This document shows, piece by piece, positions 34,628-42,154 of a stretch of 64,000 nucleotides of DNA; positions within the stretch are counted from its first letter, which is position 1, and every line of letters starts with the position of its first letter. Both the position numbers and the translations under genes were made by a program. The notes under the pieces are model-generated. The model was not told where the DNA came from. It was given only the letters and a program-made list of their open reading frames with translations, and did not search any database. The stretch covers positions 806,001 to 870,000 of the forward strand of contig CBDDJL010000004.1 of NCBI GenBank assembly GCA_965229715.1, written 5' to 3'. Origin of the DNA: JAVJST01 sp965229715. GTDB taxonomy: Bacteria; Pseudomonadota; Alphaproteobacteria; Rhodospirillales; Casp-alpha2.

Positions 34628-34831
34628 ATGACCGCGCAGATTACCGATCCCGACATTTCGGTCGCCCCCATCACCGTCGATAACCCGACGGTCGCCTGCG
34701 ACGGCGGTGGCGGCGCGCTCGGCCATCCCACGGTTTACCTGAAGATCGGGCCCGAGCGCCAGATCGTGTGCCCTTACTGCAGCCGCCAGTTCATTCTTGC
34801 GGAAGGCGCCAGCACGGCGTCAGGTCACTGA
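34628..34831 (+). CDS. zf-CHCC zinc-finger domain protein (NDUFS6-like)
   Basis: A 67-residue protein. Zinc ligands C24, H33, C48 and C51 (VACDGGGGALGHPTVYL, VCPYCSRQF) match the zf-CHCC family, to which the mitochondrial complex I subunit NDUFS6 belongs. A role near complex I or iron-sulfur assembly is inferred from the family. A GCAGGAGCC site precedes ATG 34628. Its TGA overlaps the proposed CTG start of polA by CTGA. Alphaproteobacteria commonly carry this small gene as a single copy. Confidence 0.88.
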   Translation: MTAQITDPDISVAPITVDNPTVACDGGGGALGHPTVYLKIGPERQIVCPYCSRQFILAEGASTASGH

Positions 34832-37719
34832 ACGCCGATAAAAAAGACAACGCCGACGACCCCCGCCACGTCTACCTGATCGACGGCTCGGGGGTGCTTT
34901 TCCGCGCCTTCTTCGCGCAGATCAGAAGCCGCGACCGCATGAAGCGGTCCGACGGCACGCCGACCAATGCGGTGTTCGTCTTCACCAAGATGCTGCTCAA
35001 ACTGATCGGCGACACCGATGCCGATTACATTGCCGTCGTCTTCGACACCAAGCGCCAAACCTTCCGCAATGACATCTATCCCGACTACAAGGCCAACCGC
35101 GAAGCGCCGCCGGAAGAACTGATTCCCCAGTTCCCGCTGGTCCGCGAGGCGACAAGGGCGTTCAACGTCGCTTGCGTCGAGTTGGAGGGCTACGAGGCCG
35201 ACGACCTGATCGCGACCTATGCGCGACAGGCCAAGGAGCGCGGCGCCGAGGTCACCATCGTGTCGTCTGACAAGGACCTGATGCAGCTGGTCGACGACAA
35301 GGTGTCGATGATGGACCCGATGAAATCCAGTCTGATCGGCCGCGAGCAGGTTATCGAAAAGTTTGGCGTGCCGCCGGAGAAGGTCGTCGACGTGCAGTCG
35401 CTGGCCGGCGATTCGACGGACAACGTCCCCGGCATCCGCGGCATCGGCGTCAAGACCGCGGCGCAATTGATCAACGAGTACGGCGACCTCGACACGCTGC
35501 TCGACCGTGCGGAAGAAATCAAACAGCCGAAGCGGCGCGAGAGCCTGATCGCCGAAGCCGACATGGCGCGCGTCTCGCGCGAACTCGTGCGCCTGAAGGA
35601 CGACGTGCCGGTCGAGGTCGCGCTCGAAGACTTCGCGGTGCGCGAGCCGGACGCCGAACCGGTGTTCGCGTTCCTGCGTGCCCAGGAGTTCAAGTCGCTG
35701 ATCTCGACCATCGCCACCCGCTACGGGCTCGAAGTGCCGCCGGAAGACCCGAAGCCGACGAAGCCGGTCGAGGACAAGGACGGCGCGGCGGCGGCGCAAT
35801 CCGCCGCGGCCACGCCGGCATCGGCCCGCGACCTGAAGGCCGTCGAGAAAAGCTACACACTCGTGCGCACGATGGACGATCTGAACGACTGGATCGGCCG
35901 CATCTACGAGGCCGGTCAGGTGACGTTCGATACCGAGACCACATCGACCGATTCCATGCAGGCCGATCTCGTCGGCGTGTCGCTTTCGGTGGTGCCGGGC
36001 GAAGCCTGCTACATCCCGCTCGCGCATCGCAAGGCCGCCAGTCAGGGCACGCTCGACTTTGACGGAGACAGCGACGACGGCGGCGAAGCCGGCGATTCGA
36101 CAGGACTGCTGCCGGATCAGATTCCGCTCGCGGACGCCATCGCCGTCCTCAAGCCGATGTTCGAGAATCCGTCGATCCTGAAGATCGGCCAGAACGTGAA
36201 GTACGACATGCAGGTGCTGGCGCGTTACGACATCGCCGTCGCACCGGTCGACGACACCATGTTGCTGTCCTACGTCCTCGACGGCGGTCTGCACGGCCAC
36301 GGCATGGACCTGCTTGCCGAAGAGCATCTCGAATACACGCCGATCAAGTTCTCCGAGGTTGCCGGCACCGGCAAATCGCAGGTCACCTTCGATCTCGTAC
36401 CGCTCGACAAGGCGCTCGATTACGCCGCCGAGGACGCCGACATCACCGGGCGGCTTCACCGCCTGCTCAAGCCCCGTCTGGTGCGCGAGCGCATGACCAC
36501 CGTTTACGAGACGCTCGAACGCCCGCTGATCCACGTGCTCGACCGCATGGAACGCCATGGCATCAAGGTTGACGCCAAGGTCCTGCACGATCTCTCCGAC
36601 GACTTCGCCAAGCGCGCGGCCAAGCTGGAGGCGGAGGCCCACAAGCTCGCCGGCCGGGAGTTCAACGTCGGCTCTCCCAAGCAGTTGGGCGAAATCCTGT
36701 TCGACGAGATGGGACTTTCCGGCGGCAAGAAGGGCAAGACCGGCGCCTACTCGACCGGCCACGACGTGCTCGAAACTCTCGCGGCGGAAGGACACGACCT
36801 GCCGGTCAAGGTTCTCGAGTACCGGCAGATGACCAAACTCAAGAGCACCTATACCGATGCTCTGCAAAACCAGATCAACCCCGAAACCGGCCGGGTTCAC
36901 ACGTCCTATTCTCAGTCGGGCGCATCGACGGGCCGCCTGAGTTCATCGGACCCCAATCTGCAGAATATCCCGATTCGAACCGAGGAAGGCCGCAAGATCA
37001 GGCAGGCGTTCGTCGCCGAGGACGGCTGCAAGCTGCTCAGCGCGGACTATTCGCAGATCGAGCTTCGCCTGCTCGCCCACGTCGCGGAGATCGACGCGCT
37101 GATCGAGGCATTCGAGGCCGGCCACGACATTCATGCCATGACCGCGAGTCAGGTGTTCGGCGAGCCCGTCGAGGGCATGGATCCGATGACCCGGCGTAAG
37201 GCCAAGGCCATCAATTTCGGCATCATCTACGGCATTTCTGCCTTCGGCCTGGCGCGGCAGTTGTCGATCCCGCAGGGCGAGGCCAAGGCCTACATCGAGG
37301 CCTACTTCGAGCGATATCCCGGCATCCAGAAGTACATGGAAGACACCAAGGCCTTCGCCCGCGAGCACGGCTACGTGAAGACCCTGTTCGGCCGCAAATG
37401 CCACACCCCGGAAATCGGCAGCAAGCTGCCGAACCACCGCGCATTCGCGGAACGCGGCGCGATCAACGCACCGATCCAGGGCGGTGCCGCCGACATTATC
37501 AAACGCGCCATGATCCGCCTGCTCGGCGCGTTGGCCGATGCCAAGCTGAAGGCGAAGATGCTGCTTCAGGTGCACGACGAACTGATCTTCGAGGTACCGG
37601 AGAAGGAACTCGAAAAGACCCGCACGATCGTCACCGAAACCATGCAGAATGCGGCCAGCCTCAAGGTACCGCTGGTCGTCGATGCCGGCTTTGGCGACAC
37701 CTGGGACGAGGCCCATTAG
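34828..37719 (+). CDS. polA: DNA polymerase I
   Basis: A 963-residue polymerase if begun at CTG 34828. The N-terminal 5'-3' exonuclease (HVYLIDGSGVLFRAFFA, SLAGDSTDNVPGIRGIG), a 3'-5' exonuclease with VTFDTETTSTD and complete acidic residues, and the polymerase domain (ADYSQIELRLLAHV, KAINFGIIYG, LQVHDELIFEV) are all intact. It repairs DNA and processes Okazaki fragments. No ATG, GTG or TTG begins the family N-terminus: the only upstream ATG in frame is 34768, inside the zinc-finger gene and adding a 20-residue cysteine-containing tail. CTG at 34828 overlaps the previous stop as CTGA. Confidence 0.93.
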   Translation: MNADKKDNADDPRHVYLIDGSGVLFRAFFAQIRSRDRMKRSDGTPTNAVFVFTKMLLKLIGDTDADYIAVVFDTKRQTFRNDIYPDYKANREAPPEELIPQFPLVREATRAFNVACVELEGYEADDLIATYARQAKERGAEVTIVSSDKDLMQLVDDKVSMMDPMKSSLIGREQVIEKFGVPPEKVVDVQSLAGDSTDNVPGIRGIGVKTAAQLINEYGDLDTLLDRAEEIKQPKRRESLIAEADMARVSRELVRLKDDVPVEVALEDFAVREPDAEPVFAFLRAQEFKSLISTIATRYGLEVPPEDPKPTKPVEDKDGAAAAQSAAATPASARDLKAVEKSYTLVRTMDDLNDWIGRIYEAGQVTFDTETTSTDSMQADLVGVSLSVVPGEACYIPLAHRKAASQGTLDFDGDSDDGGEAGDSTGLLPDQIPLADAIAVLKPMFENPSILKIGQNVKYDMQVLARYDIAVAPVDDTMLLSYVLDGGLHGHGMDLLAEEHLEYTPIKFSEVAGTGKSQVTFDLVPLDKALDYAAEDADITGRLHRLLKPRLVRERMTTVYETLERPLIHVLDRMERHGIKVDAKVLHDLSDDFAKRAAKLEAEAHKLAGREFNVGSPKQLGEILFDEMGLSGGKKGKTGAYSTGHDVLETLAAEGHDLPVKVLEYRQMTKLKSTYTDALQNQINPETGRVHTSYSQSGASTGRLSSSDPNLQNIPIRTEEGRKIRQAFVAEDGCKLLSADYSQIELRLLAHVAEIDALIEAFEAGHDIHAMTASQVFGEPVEGMDPMTRRKAKAINFGIIYGISAFGLARQLSIPQGEAKAYIEAYFERYPGIQKYMEDTKAFAREHGYVKTLFGRKCHTPEIGSKLPNHRAFAERGAINAPIQGGAADIIKRAMIRLLGALADAKLKAKMLLQVHDELIFEVPEKELEKTRTIVTETMQNAASLKVPLVVDAGFGDTWDEAH

Positions 37720-37826
37720 CGCTGGGACGAACGTCACCAGTGCAACGTCGGCTCTCTGCTCCCATGACTCGTCAAGCAACCCACCCTGTCCCCCCCTTGA
37801 GGCGGGGAACCGGGAGTTCCCGCACG

Positions 37827-38222
37827 CTAGTCTTCGATCCGCGGATCGGTTGCCGCCGAGTGATCGGTCGGCTGCGGCGTCATGGTCATGACGGTCACGC
37901 CGTTCGGCGCGCGGAACTTGTGCCAGCGTCCGCGCGGCACGATGGTCATCATGCCGGTGGACATGTCGAGAACGTCCTCGCCGTTCTCGCCCAGTATCGT
38001 CAGGGTCGTTTCACCCTTCAGCACCTGCACCAGCTCGTCGCCGTTCGGGTGGCGCTCCCAAGGGCTCTCGCCGGAAAAACTTCCGGCATAGGCGCCGCAC
38101 TCTTCGGTTTCGGCCAGAACCGCGAAGACCTCATCCTCGGCGTCGAGTGACGTTTCCGGCGTCCGGCCCTCAAGAACCGGCAATCCTTCAAGCGCGGCTT
38201 CGATGTCGGCTGCTTTCGGCAT
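37827..38222 (-). CDS. cupin domain-containing protein
   Basis: A 131-residue cupin. Motif 1 is represented by WERHPNGDELVQVLKGETTLTILGENG and motif 2 by VPRGRWHKFRAPNG. The histidine of HPNGDE and H in RGRWH are likely metal ligands together with E in DELVQ. A single beta-barrel; function could be an isomerase, dioxygenase-like or sensor. A GGAGAAGAAGCC site precedes the ATG. It stands alone on the minus strand, converging on polA and divergent from the methyltransferase at 38318. Confidence 0.8.
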   Translation of the reverse strand: MPKAADIEAALEGLPVLEGRTPETSLDAEDEVFAVLAETEECGAYAGSFSGESPWERHPNGDELVQVLKGETTLTILGENGEDVLDMSTGMMTIVPRGRWHKFRAPNGVTVMTMTPQPTDHSAATDPRIED

Positions 38223-38317
38223 GGCTTCTTCTCCACTGGCGGTTTCGGGCCAATTCTAGTATGAGCATCGGCGCGGATCGACCGGGGAAATGACTGGGGA
38301 TCGACGGGAGGAACGCC

Positions 38318-39130
38318 ATGGACACCAAGTCCGTCACTGCCGCCAACCGCGAGGCCTGGGAAGAGGCCGCGCCCATTCATGCCAGGCACAATCAAGCGAC
38401 GTTGATCGAGCGGTTCCGTGATCCCGCGTATATTGACCTTCTGGACGTGGAAGTCGATCGCCTCAATGCGCTTAACGTGGCCGGCAAGGACATTGCACAG
38501 GTCTGTTGCAACAACGGCCGCGAAACAATCTCCATCAGGCGACTTGGCGCGGCGAGCTGTACCGGCATCGACGGATCGCAGGGTTTCGTGGAACAGGCTC
38601 GCGAACTCAACGCGGCCGCCGGCGCCGATTGCACCTTCGTCTGCACCGATGTTTACGACATCGATGCCTCCTTCGATGCCGGTTTCGATATTGTCGTCAT
38701 TACCATCGGCGTCCTGAGCTGGATGCCGGATCTCGATGCGTTCTTCGCTGTGCTCGAGCGGATCATGCGGCCAGGCGCGGCACTGTTCATCCACGAACAG
38801 CATCCGGTTCTCGAGATGATGGAAGTTGGCGGCGCGGACGATCCGGTCGCCTTCGAGATTTCCTACTTCGACAAGACGCCGTACGTCGAGACCGACGGAC
38901 TCGATTACTGGGGCGGCGAACGCTACGAAGCCAAGCCTGCGTCGTCGTTCCTGCATCGCATCTCCGAGGTCATCATGGCCGGCATCGGCTGCGGTCTCGC
39001 GGTCGAACATTTCGACGAACGCCCGGAGCATATCTCGAACACCTGGTACAATATCGAGAAGCAGGTCGACGGCTTCCCGATGAGTTACACGCTCGTGTTT
39101 CGCAAGCCTGCCGAAAGCGACAGTCCATGA
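38318..39130 (+). CDS. SAM-dependent methyltransferase (Methyltransf_25-like)
   Basis: A 270-residue methyltransferase. The motif I position reads VCCNNGRETISIRRLGA, with asparagine residues where GxGxG is usual, followed by CTGIDGSQGFVEQAREL (acidic motif II) and DIVVITIGVLSWMPDLDAFFAVLERIMRPGAALFI. The NNGRE variant is seen in bacterial class I methyltransferases of unknown target. ATG 38318 has GGAGGA at good distance. The stop overlaps the next start by ATGA, so it is coupled to the small membrane protein at 39127. Confidence 0.8.
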   Translation: MDTKSVTAANREAWEEAAPIHARHNQATLIERFRDPAYIDLLDVEVDRLNALNVAGKDIAQVCCNNGRETISIRRLGAASCTGIDGSQGFVEQARELNAAAGADCTFVCTDVYDIDASFDAGFDIVVITIGVLSWMPDLDAFFAVLERIMRPGAALFIHEQHPVLEMMEVGGADDPVAFEISYFDKTPYVETDGLDYWGGERYEAKPASSFLHRISEVIMAGIGCGLAVEHFDERPEHISNTWYNIEKQVDGFPMSYTLVFRKPAESDSP

Positions 39131-39651
39131 AAGACGGAGATACCCGGCCCAATCTGACGATGATGCTTGCGACCCTGAAAGAGGCGCAGGACACCGTCCG
39201 CATGTACGACACCAAGGCGCAGATCGTCGGCGTCGGTTACATCTTCGCAACCGGAATCATTTTCGAGCTCGGCGACATGATCGGCCGCACGTCGACCATG
39301 AACCTGATCACGGTGATTCTGGCCTGGGTCATCATCGTCATTCCGATCGCGCTGTTTGGTACGGTTCTCTATCCGACACGAAAGGTGGCGCCAAAGATCC
39401 TCGGCGATGCGGGCGGCGCGGAACGCATCGTCTATGCCGAGACCGACCGCTTCCACTCGGTGCCCGAGTATCTTGCCGCCGTCGAGGCGAGCGAACCCCG
39501 TATTGAAATCGCTTACGAGATTCTCAAGACGTCCGGACTTCGCGAGCTCAAGCGACGGCGGTTTCTGCGCGCCCTTTGGGCGGCAGCGGCGAGTTTCGTG
39601 GTGGTTTTCGCGGGCCAGGTCCTGCGCGTCGAAGGGATCGAGATTTTCTGA
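39127..39651 (+). CDS. three-helix membrane protein with a DTKA motif (Pycsar-TM/DUF5706-like?)
   Basis: A 174-residue protein. Helices are predicted at about 32-48, 59-82 and 145-165, with a soluble loop between. LKEAQDTVRMYDTKAQIVG places DTKA just before the first helix, as in the membrane effectors of Pycsar and related systems (PF18967). No pyrimidine cyclase is encoded beside it; the only coupled partner is a methyltransferase. The family match is a memory-based resemblance and could be coincidental. Otherwise it is an uncharacterised membrane protein. The start is ATGA-overlapped with the methyltransferase. Confidence 0.55.
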   Translation: MKDGDTRPNLTMMLATLKEAQDTVRMYDTKAQIVGVGYIFATGIIFELGDMIGRTSTMNLITVILAWVIIVIPIALFGTVLYPTRKVAPKILGDAGGAERIVYAETDRFHSVPEYLAAVEASEPRIEIAYEILKTSGLRELKRRRFLRALWAAAASFVVVFAGQVLRVEGIEIF

Positions 39652-39655
39652 ACCG

Positions 39656-40852
39656 TTACGCCTCCGCTGCACGGCGTCCCGGTGACGGGAACCAGTGGAG
39701 CGAGATCAGCGACGATGCGGCCAGAATCGCCGCCAGGATCAGCGCCGATGCATAGTCGCCGCTGCGTTCGTACAAGAACCCGGCTATCCACGGCGCAAAC
39801 AGGCCGGCGACGCCCCATGCCGTAAAAACCCGTCCATAGGCCCGGATCGCCGTCACGGGACCGTAGACCGTGCCGATCGCGGCCGGGAATGCGGCGATGG
39901 TGGCGCCGTACGAGAACCCGATCATGGCCAGACCGGCGACCGCGAACGCCGGCGCGGCGACGAACGTCATGGCGATCAGGGCGGCGGCGCTCAACGCGGC
40001 AACGCCCTGCAACAAACGCCGTGCGCCAACGATGTCGATCAGATAGCCGCCGAGGCAACTGCCGGTCACGTTGGCTGCGGCAATGGCGACCGGTGCGGCA
40101 ACGACCCAGCCCTCGCGCAGACCCGCCGCGTAGGCGATGCCCGTGGCGTGTCCGATGGCCATCAGACCGGCCGCGACGGCGGCGCCGTAGGCGGACCACA
40201 TGAGAACGATATCGCCCGTCGCGGGGCCCGATAAGCCGCCGTCTGCGACGCTGTCTGTCGCCAACGCCTTTCCCGAGCGGGCGAAGATCGCCGCCACCAT
40301 CGGGCCGACGACGGCGACCGCGGCAGCCAGACCGAGCATGCCGCCGCGATATCCGAATTCGGTCATTATCGCATCCAGCGGCAGCGGCGCGACGGCCGCA
40401 CCTAGACCGTAGGCCGCCGTGACCAGCCCCATGGCGACACCACGGTGTTCCGGGTTTGCCTGCGCGGCGAATTGCAGACAAAACCCGTACCCGAGGCCGT
40501 TGGCGGCGCCGAACATCACGCCGTAACCGAGCCATACGGTTCCGATACCATCGGCATACGCCGCCATCACAGCGCCGCCGGCGCCAAGGATCGTGGAGAC
40601 CCCGACCAAAAGCGGCGGCCCCAAACGACGGTAGATGCGGTGACCGAACAGGACCTGGACCGTCAAAACGGCAAGTCCCAGCGAATACGTCAGACTGGCA
40701 TCCGATCGGGTGACGCCGAATGTCGCCTCGATGGGCGTCAGGAACACAGAAAATGCGTGAATGGATCCGAGAACCGCCATCAGCGCCATGCTGCCGGCAA
40801 GCACCCGCATGCCGTCGCGGTCGGCGAGAATATCGCTCGGTCGTCCGGTCAT
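39656..40852 (-). CDS. MFS transporter (oxalate/formate antiporter-like)
   Basis: A 398-residue major facilitator with twelve hydrophobic segments. SIHAFSVFLTPIEATFGVTRSDASLTYSLGLA and the FGAANGLGYGFCLQFAAQ segment resemble OFA-type monocarboxylate carriers. YGRVFTAWGVAGLFAPWIAGFLYE is a second-half motif of the same group. ATG 40852 is preferred to the codon at 40945, which adds 31 hydrophilic residues. Substrate is unknown. The 3' end lies 4 bases from the convergent membrane protein gene. Confidence 0.85.
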   Translation of the reverse strand: MTGRPSDILADRDGMRVLAGSMALMAVLGSIHAFSVFLTPIEATFGVTRSDASLTYSLGLAVLTVQVLFGHRIYRRLGPPLLVGVSTILGAGGAVMAAYADGIGTVWLGYGVMFGAANGLGYGFCLQFAAQANPEHRGVAMGLVTAAYGLGAAVAPLPLDAIMTEFGYRGGMLGLAAAVAVVGPMVAAIFARSGKALATDSVADGGLSGPATGDIVLMWSAYGAAVAAGLMAIGHATGIAYAAGLREGWVVAAPVAIAAANVTGSCLGGYLIDIVGARRLLQGVAALSAAALIAMTFVAAPAFAVAGLAMIGFSYGATIAAFPAAIGTVYGPVTAIRAYGRVFTAWGVAGLFAPWIAGFLYERSGDYASALILAAILAASSLISLHWFPSPGRRAAEA

Positions 40853-41013
40853 CGAATGCGCTTCGCCCCCTGTCCCCGTTCCGCCGACAATAGACGACAG
40901 GCGAGCGGCTGTCTTCGCCGGGTGCGTCTGAAATTGTCGGACCATCCGGAACGTGCCACATTGTGGGAAGAATTGGCGCCGACACCGCCGGACTGTCTAT
41001 CAGGAGTGATTCA

Positions 41014-41391
41014 GTGGACAAGACCGTCGTTCTTTCCGTCGATGACGAACCCACGGTCAGCAAGCTGATCGAGACGATCTGCGAGAATGCCGGTTTTGAC
41101 GTGCACTGCGTGAATTCAGGCAAGGAAGCGCTTGAGCGCCTCAAGGATATCGAGCCGACGGTAGTACTGATGGACCTTAACATGCCCGACATGGACGGAA
41201 TCGAAACGGTCAAGCAGATCCGTTCGCAGTTCCCGGATCTGGTGGCGCCGATGATTTTTCTGACCGCCTCGCGTAACTGGAACGAGATCGGGAAGATTTC
41301 GGATGTCGATGGCACGTATCTGATGAAACCCGTTACGCCGCGCCGGCTCGTCGACAAGATCAACGATGTCATCGGCGGCGGTCCCGGCTGA
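41014..41391 (+). CDS. stand-alone receiver-domain response regulator
   Basis: A 125-residue CheY-like receiver with no output domain. Acidic pocket D10/D11, phospho-acceptor D54 (VLMDLNMPDMDG), T/S in FLTAS and K in YLMKPV are all in place. GTG 41014 has AGGAG nine bases upstream, preferred over ATG 40963. No kinase lies nearby; the closest is the CHASE histidine kinase at 52280-53908, and a connection is speculative. It probably signals by protein-protein contact. Confidence 0.9.
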   Translation: MDKTVVLSVDDEPTVSKLIETICENAGFDVHCVNSGKEALERLKDIEPTVVLMDLNMPDMDGIETVKQIRSQFPDLVAPMIFLTASRNWNEIGKISDVDGTYLMKPVTPRRLVDKINDVIGGGPG

Positions 41392-41452
41392 AAGAGCGGC
41401 GCCTGATGAGCGGCCGTTTTACTTCGGCTTGCGGCGTGCCTAAGTAAGAGTC

Positions 41453-42100
41453 GTGGCTAAACGCAAACCCGGACCGAACGACGGTCGCGAGGCCGAACGC
41501 ATTCTCGATGCCGCACTATGCCTCGCGGACGCTGAGGGTTGGAACAATCTTCGGCTGCGAACCGTCGCCGAGGCGAGTGGCGTGACGTTGGCCGAGCTTC
41601 GCCGGCATTACCGCGATCAGGACGCCATTGCCGACGCCTGGTTCCGCCGCGCCCAGGACGCCATGCTCGCCGCCCCGCCGACGGATTTCTTCGAACGGCC
41701 GGTGCGGGACCGACTGATGTTCCTGCTTGAGCGCTGGTTCGGGGCGCTGGCACCGCACCACAGGGTGACCGCCGACATGCTCCGCGCCAAGATGTGGTAC
41801 GCCCACCCGCACCACTACGTGCCGATGGTGTTCAACCTGTCGCGGTTGATCCAGTGGCTGCGCGACGCCGCCGGCATGGACGCCGGCGGCCGCCAGCGCC
41901 AGATCGAGGAAATCGGCCTCAGCTTGCTGTTCGTCGCCGCGTTGCGCCTCTGGTGCCGGGACGACAGCGCGGAACAGGAACGGACGCACGCCTGGCTCGA
42001 CCGACGCTTACGTCAGGCCGACCGCAGCGCCGCATGCATGTTCTGCAAATCGCGGCGCACCGAAACGACGCATCCTCACCCTTCGTCGAGCTCAGGGTGA
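41453..42100 (+). CDS. TetR family transcriptional regulator
   Basis: A 215-residue protein starting at GTG 41453. The N-terminal helix-turn-helix REAERILDAALCLADAEGWNNLRLRTVAEASGVTLAELRRHY is a clear TetR head. The C-terminal half is helical and fits ligand-binding domains of the COQ9-like/TetR type. It lies next to ecm and could control the ethylmalonyl-CoA locus, as TetR proteins do in some methylotrophs; that is inference. The TGA stop lies inside the palindromic repeat at 42074-42102, so the last residues come from the repeat. Confidence 0.8.
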   Translation: MAKRKPGPNDGREAERILDAALCLADAEGWNNLRLRTVAEASGVTLAELRRHYRDQDAIADAWFRRAQDAMLAAPPTDFFERPVRDRLMFLLERWFGALAPHHRVTADMLRAKMWYAHPHHYVPMVFNLSRLIQWLRDAAGMDAGGRQRQIEEIGLSLLFVAALRLWCRDDSAEQERTHAWLDRRLRQADRSAACMFCKSRRTETTHPHPSSSSG

Positions 42101-42142
42101 GGGTCGGCGCATTCCTCATGCTGAGCTTGACGAAGCATGAGG
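42074..42142. repeat. two head-to-head REP-like palindromes
   Basis: Unit 1 has arms CCTCACCCT (42074-42082) and AGGGTGAGG (42094-42102). Unit 2 has CCTCATGCT (42114-42122) and AGCATGAGG (42134-42142). Inner cores CTTCGTCGAGCTCAG and, inverted, CTTCGTCAAGCTCAG show that they are two copies in opposite orientation. They sit between convergent tetR and ecm and may terminate both transcripts. The tetR stop falls in unit 1. Confidence 0.85.
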
Positions 42143-42154
42143 AGACCAACAGGC

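Noticed and set aside
34825..36900. A 691-codon open frame antisense to polA
   Set aside because: It is low-complexity, Arg/Val/Gly-rich text produced by the reverse complement of GC-rich codons. The plus strand encodes all polymerase I motifs.
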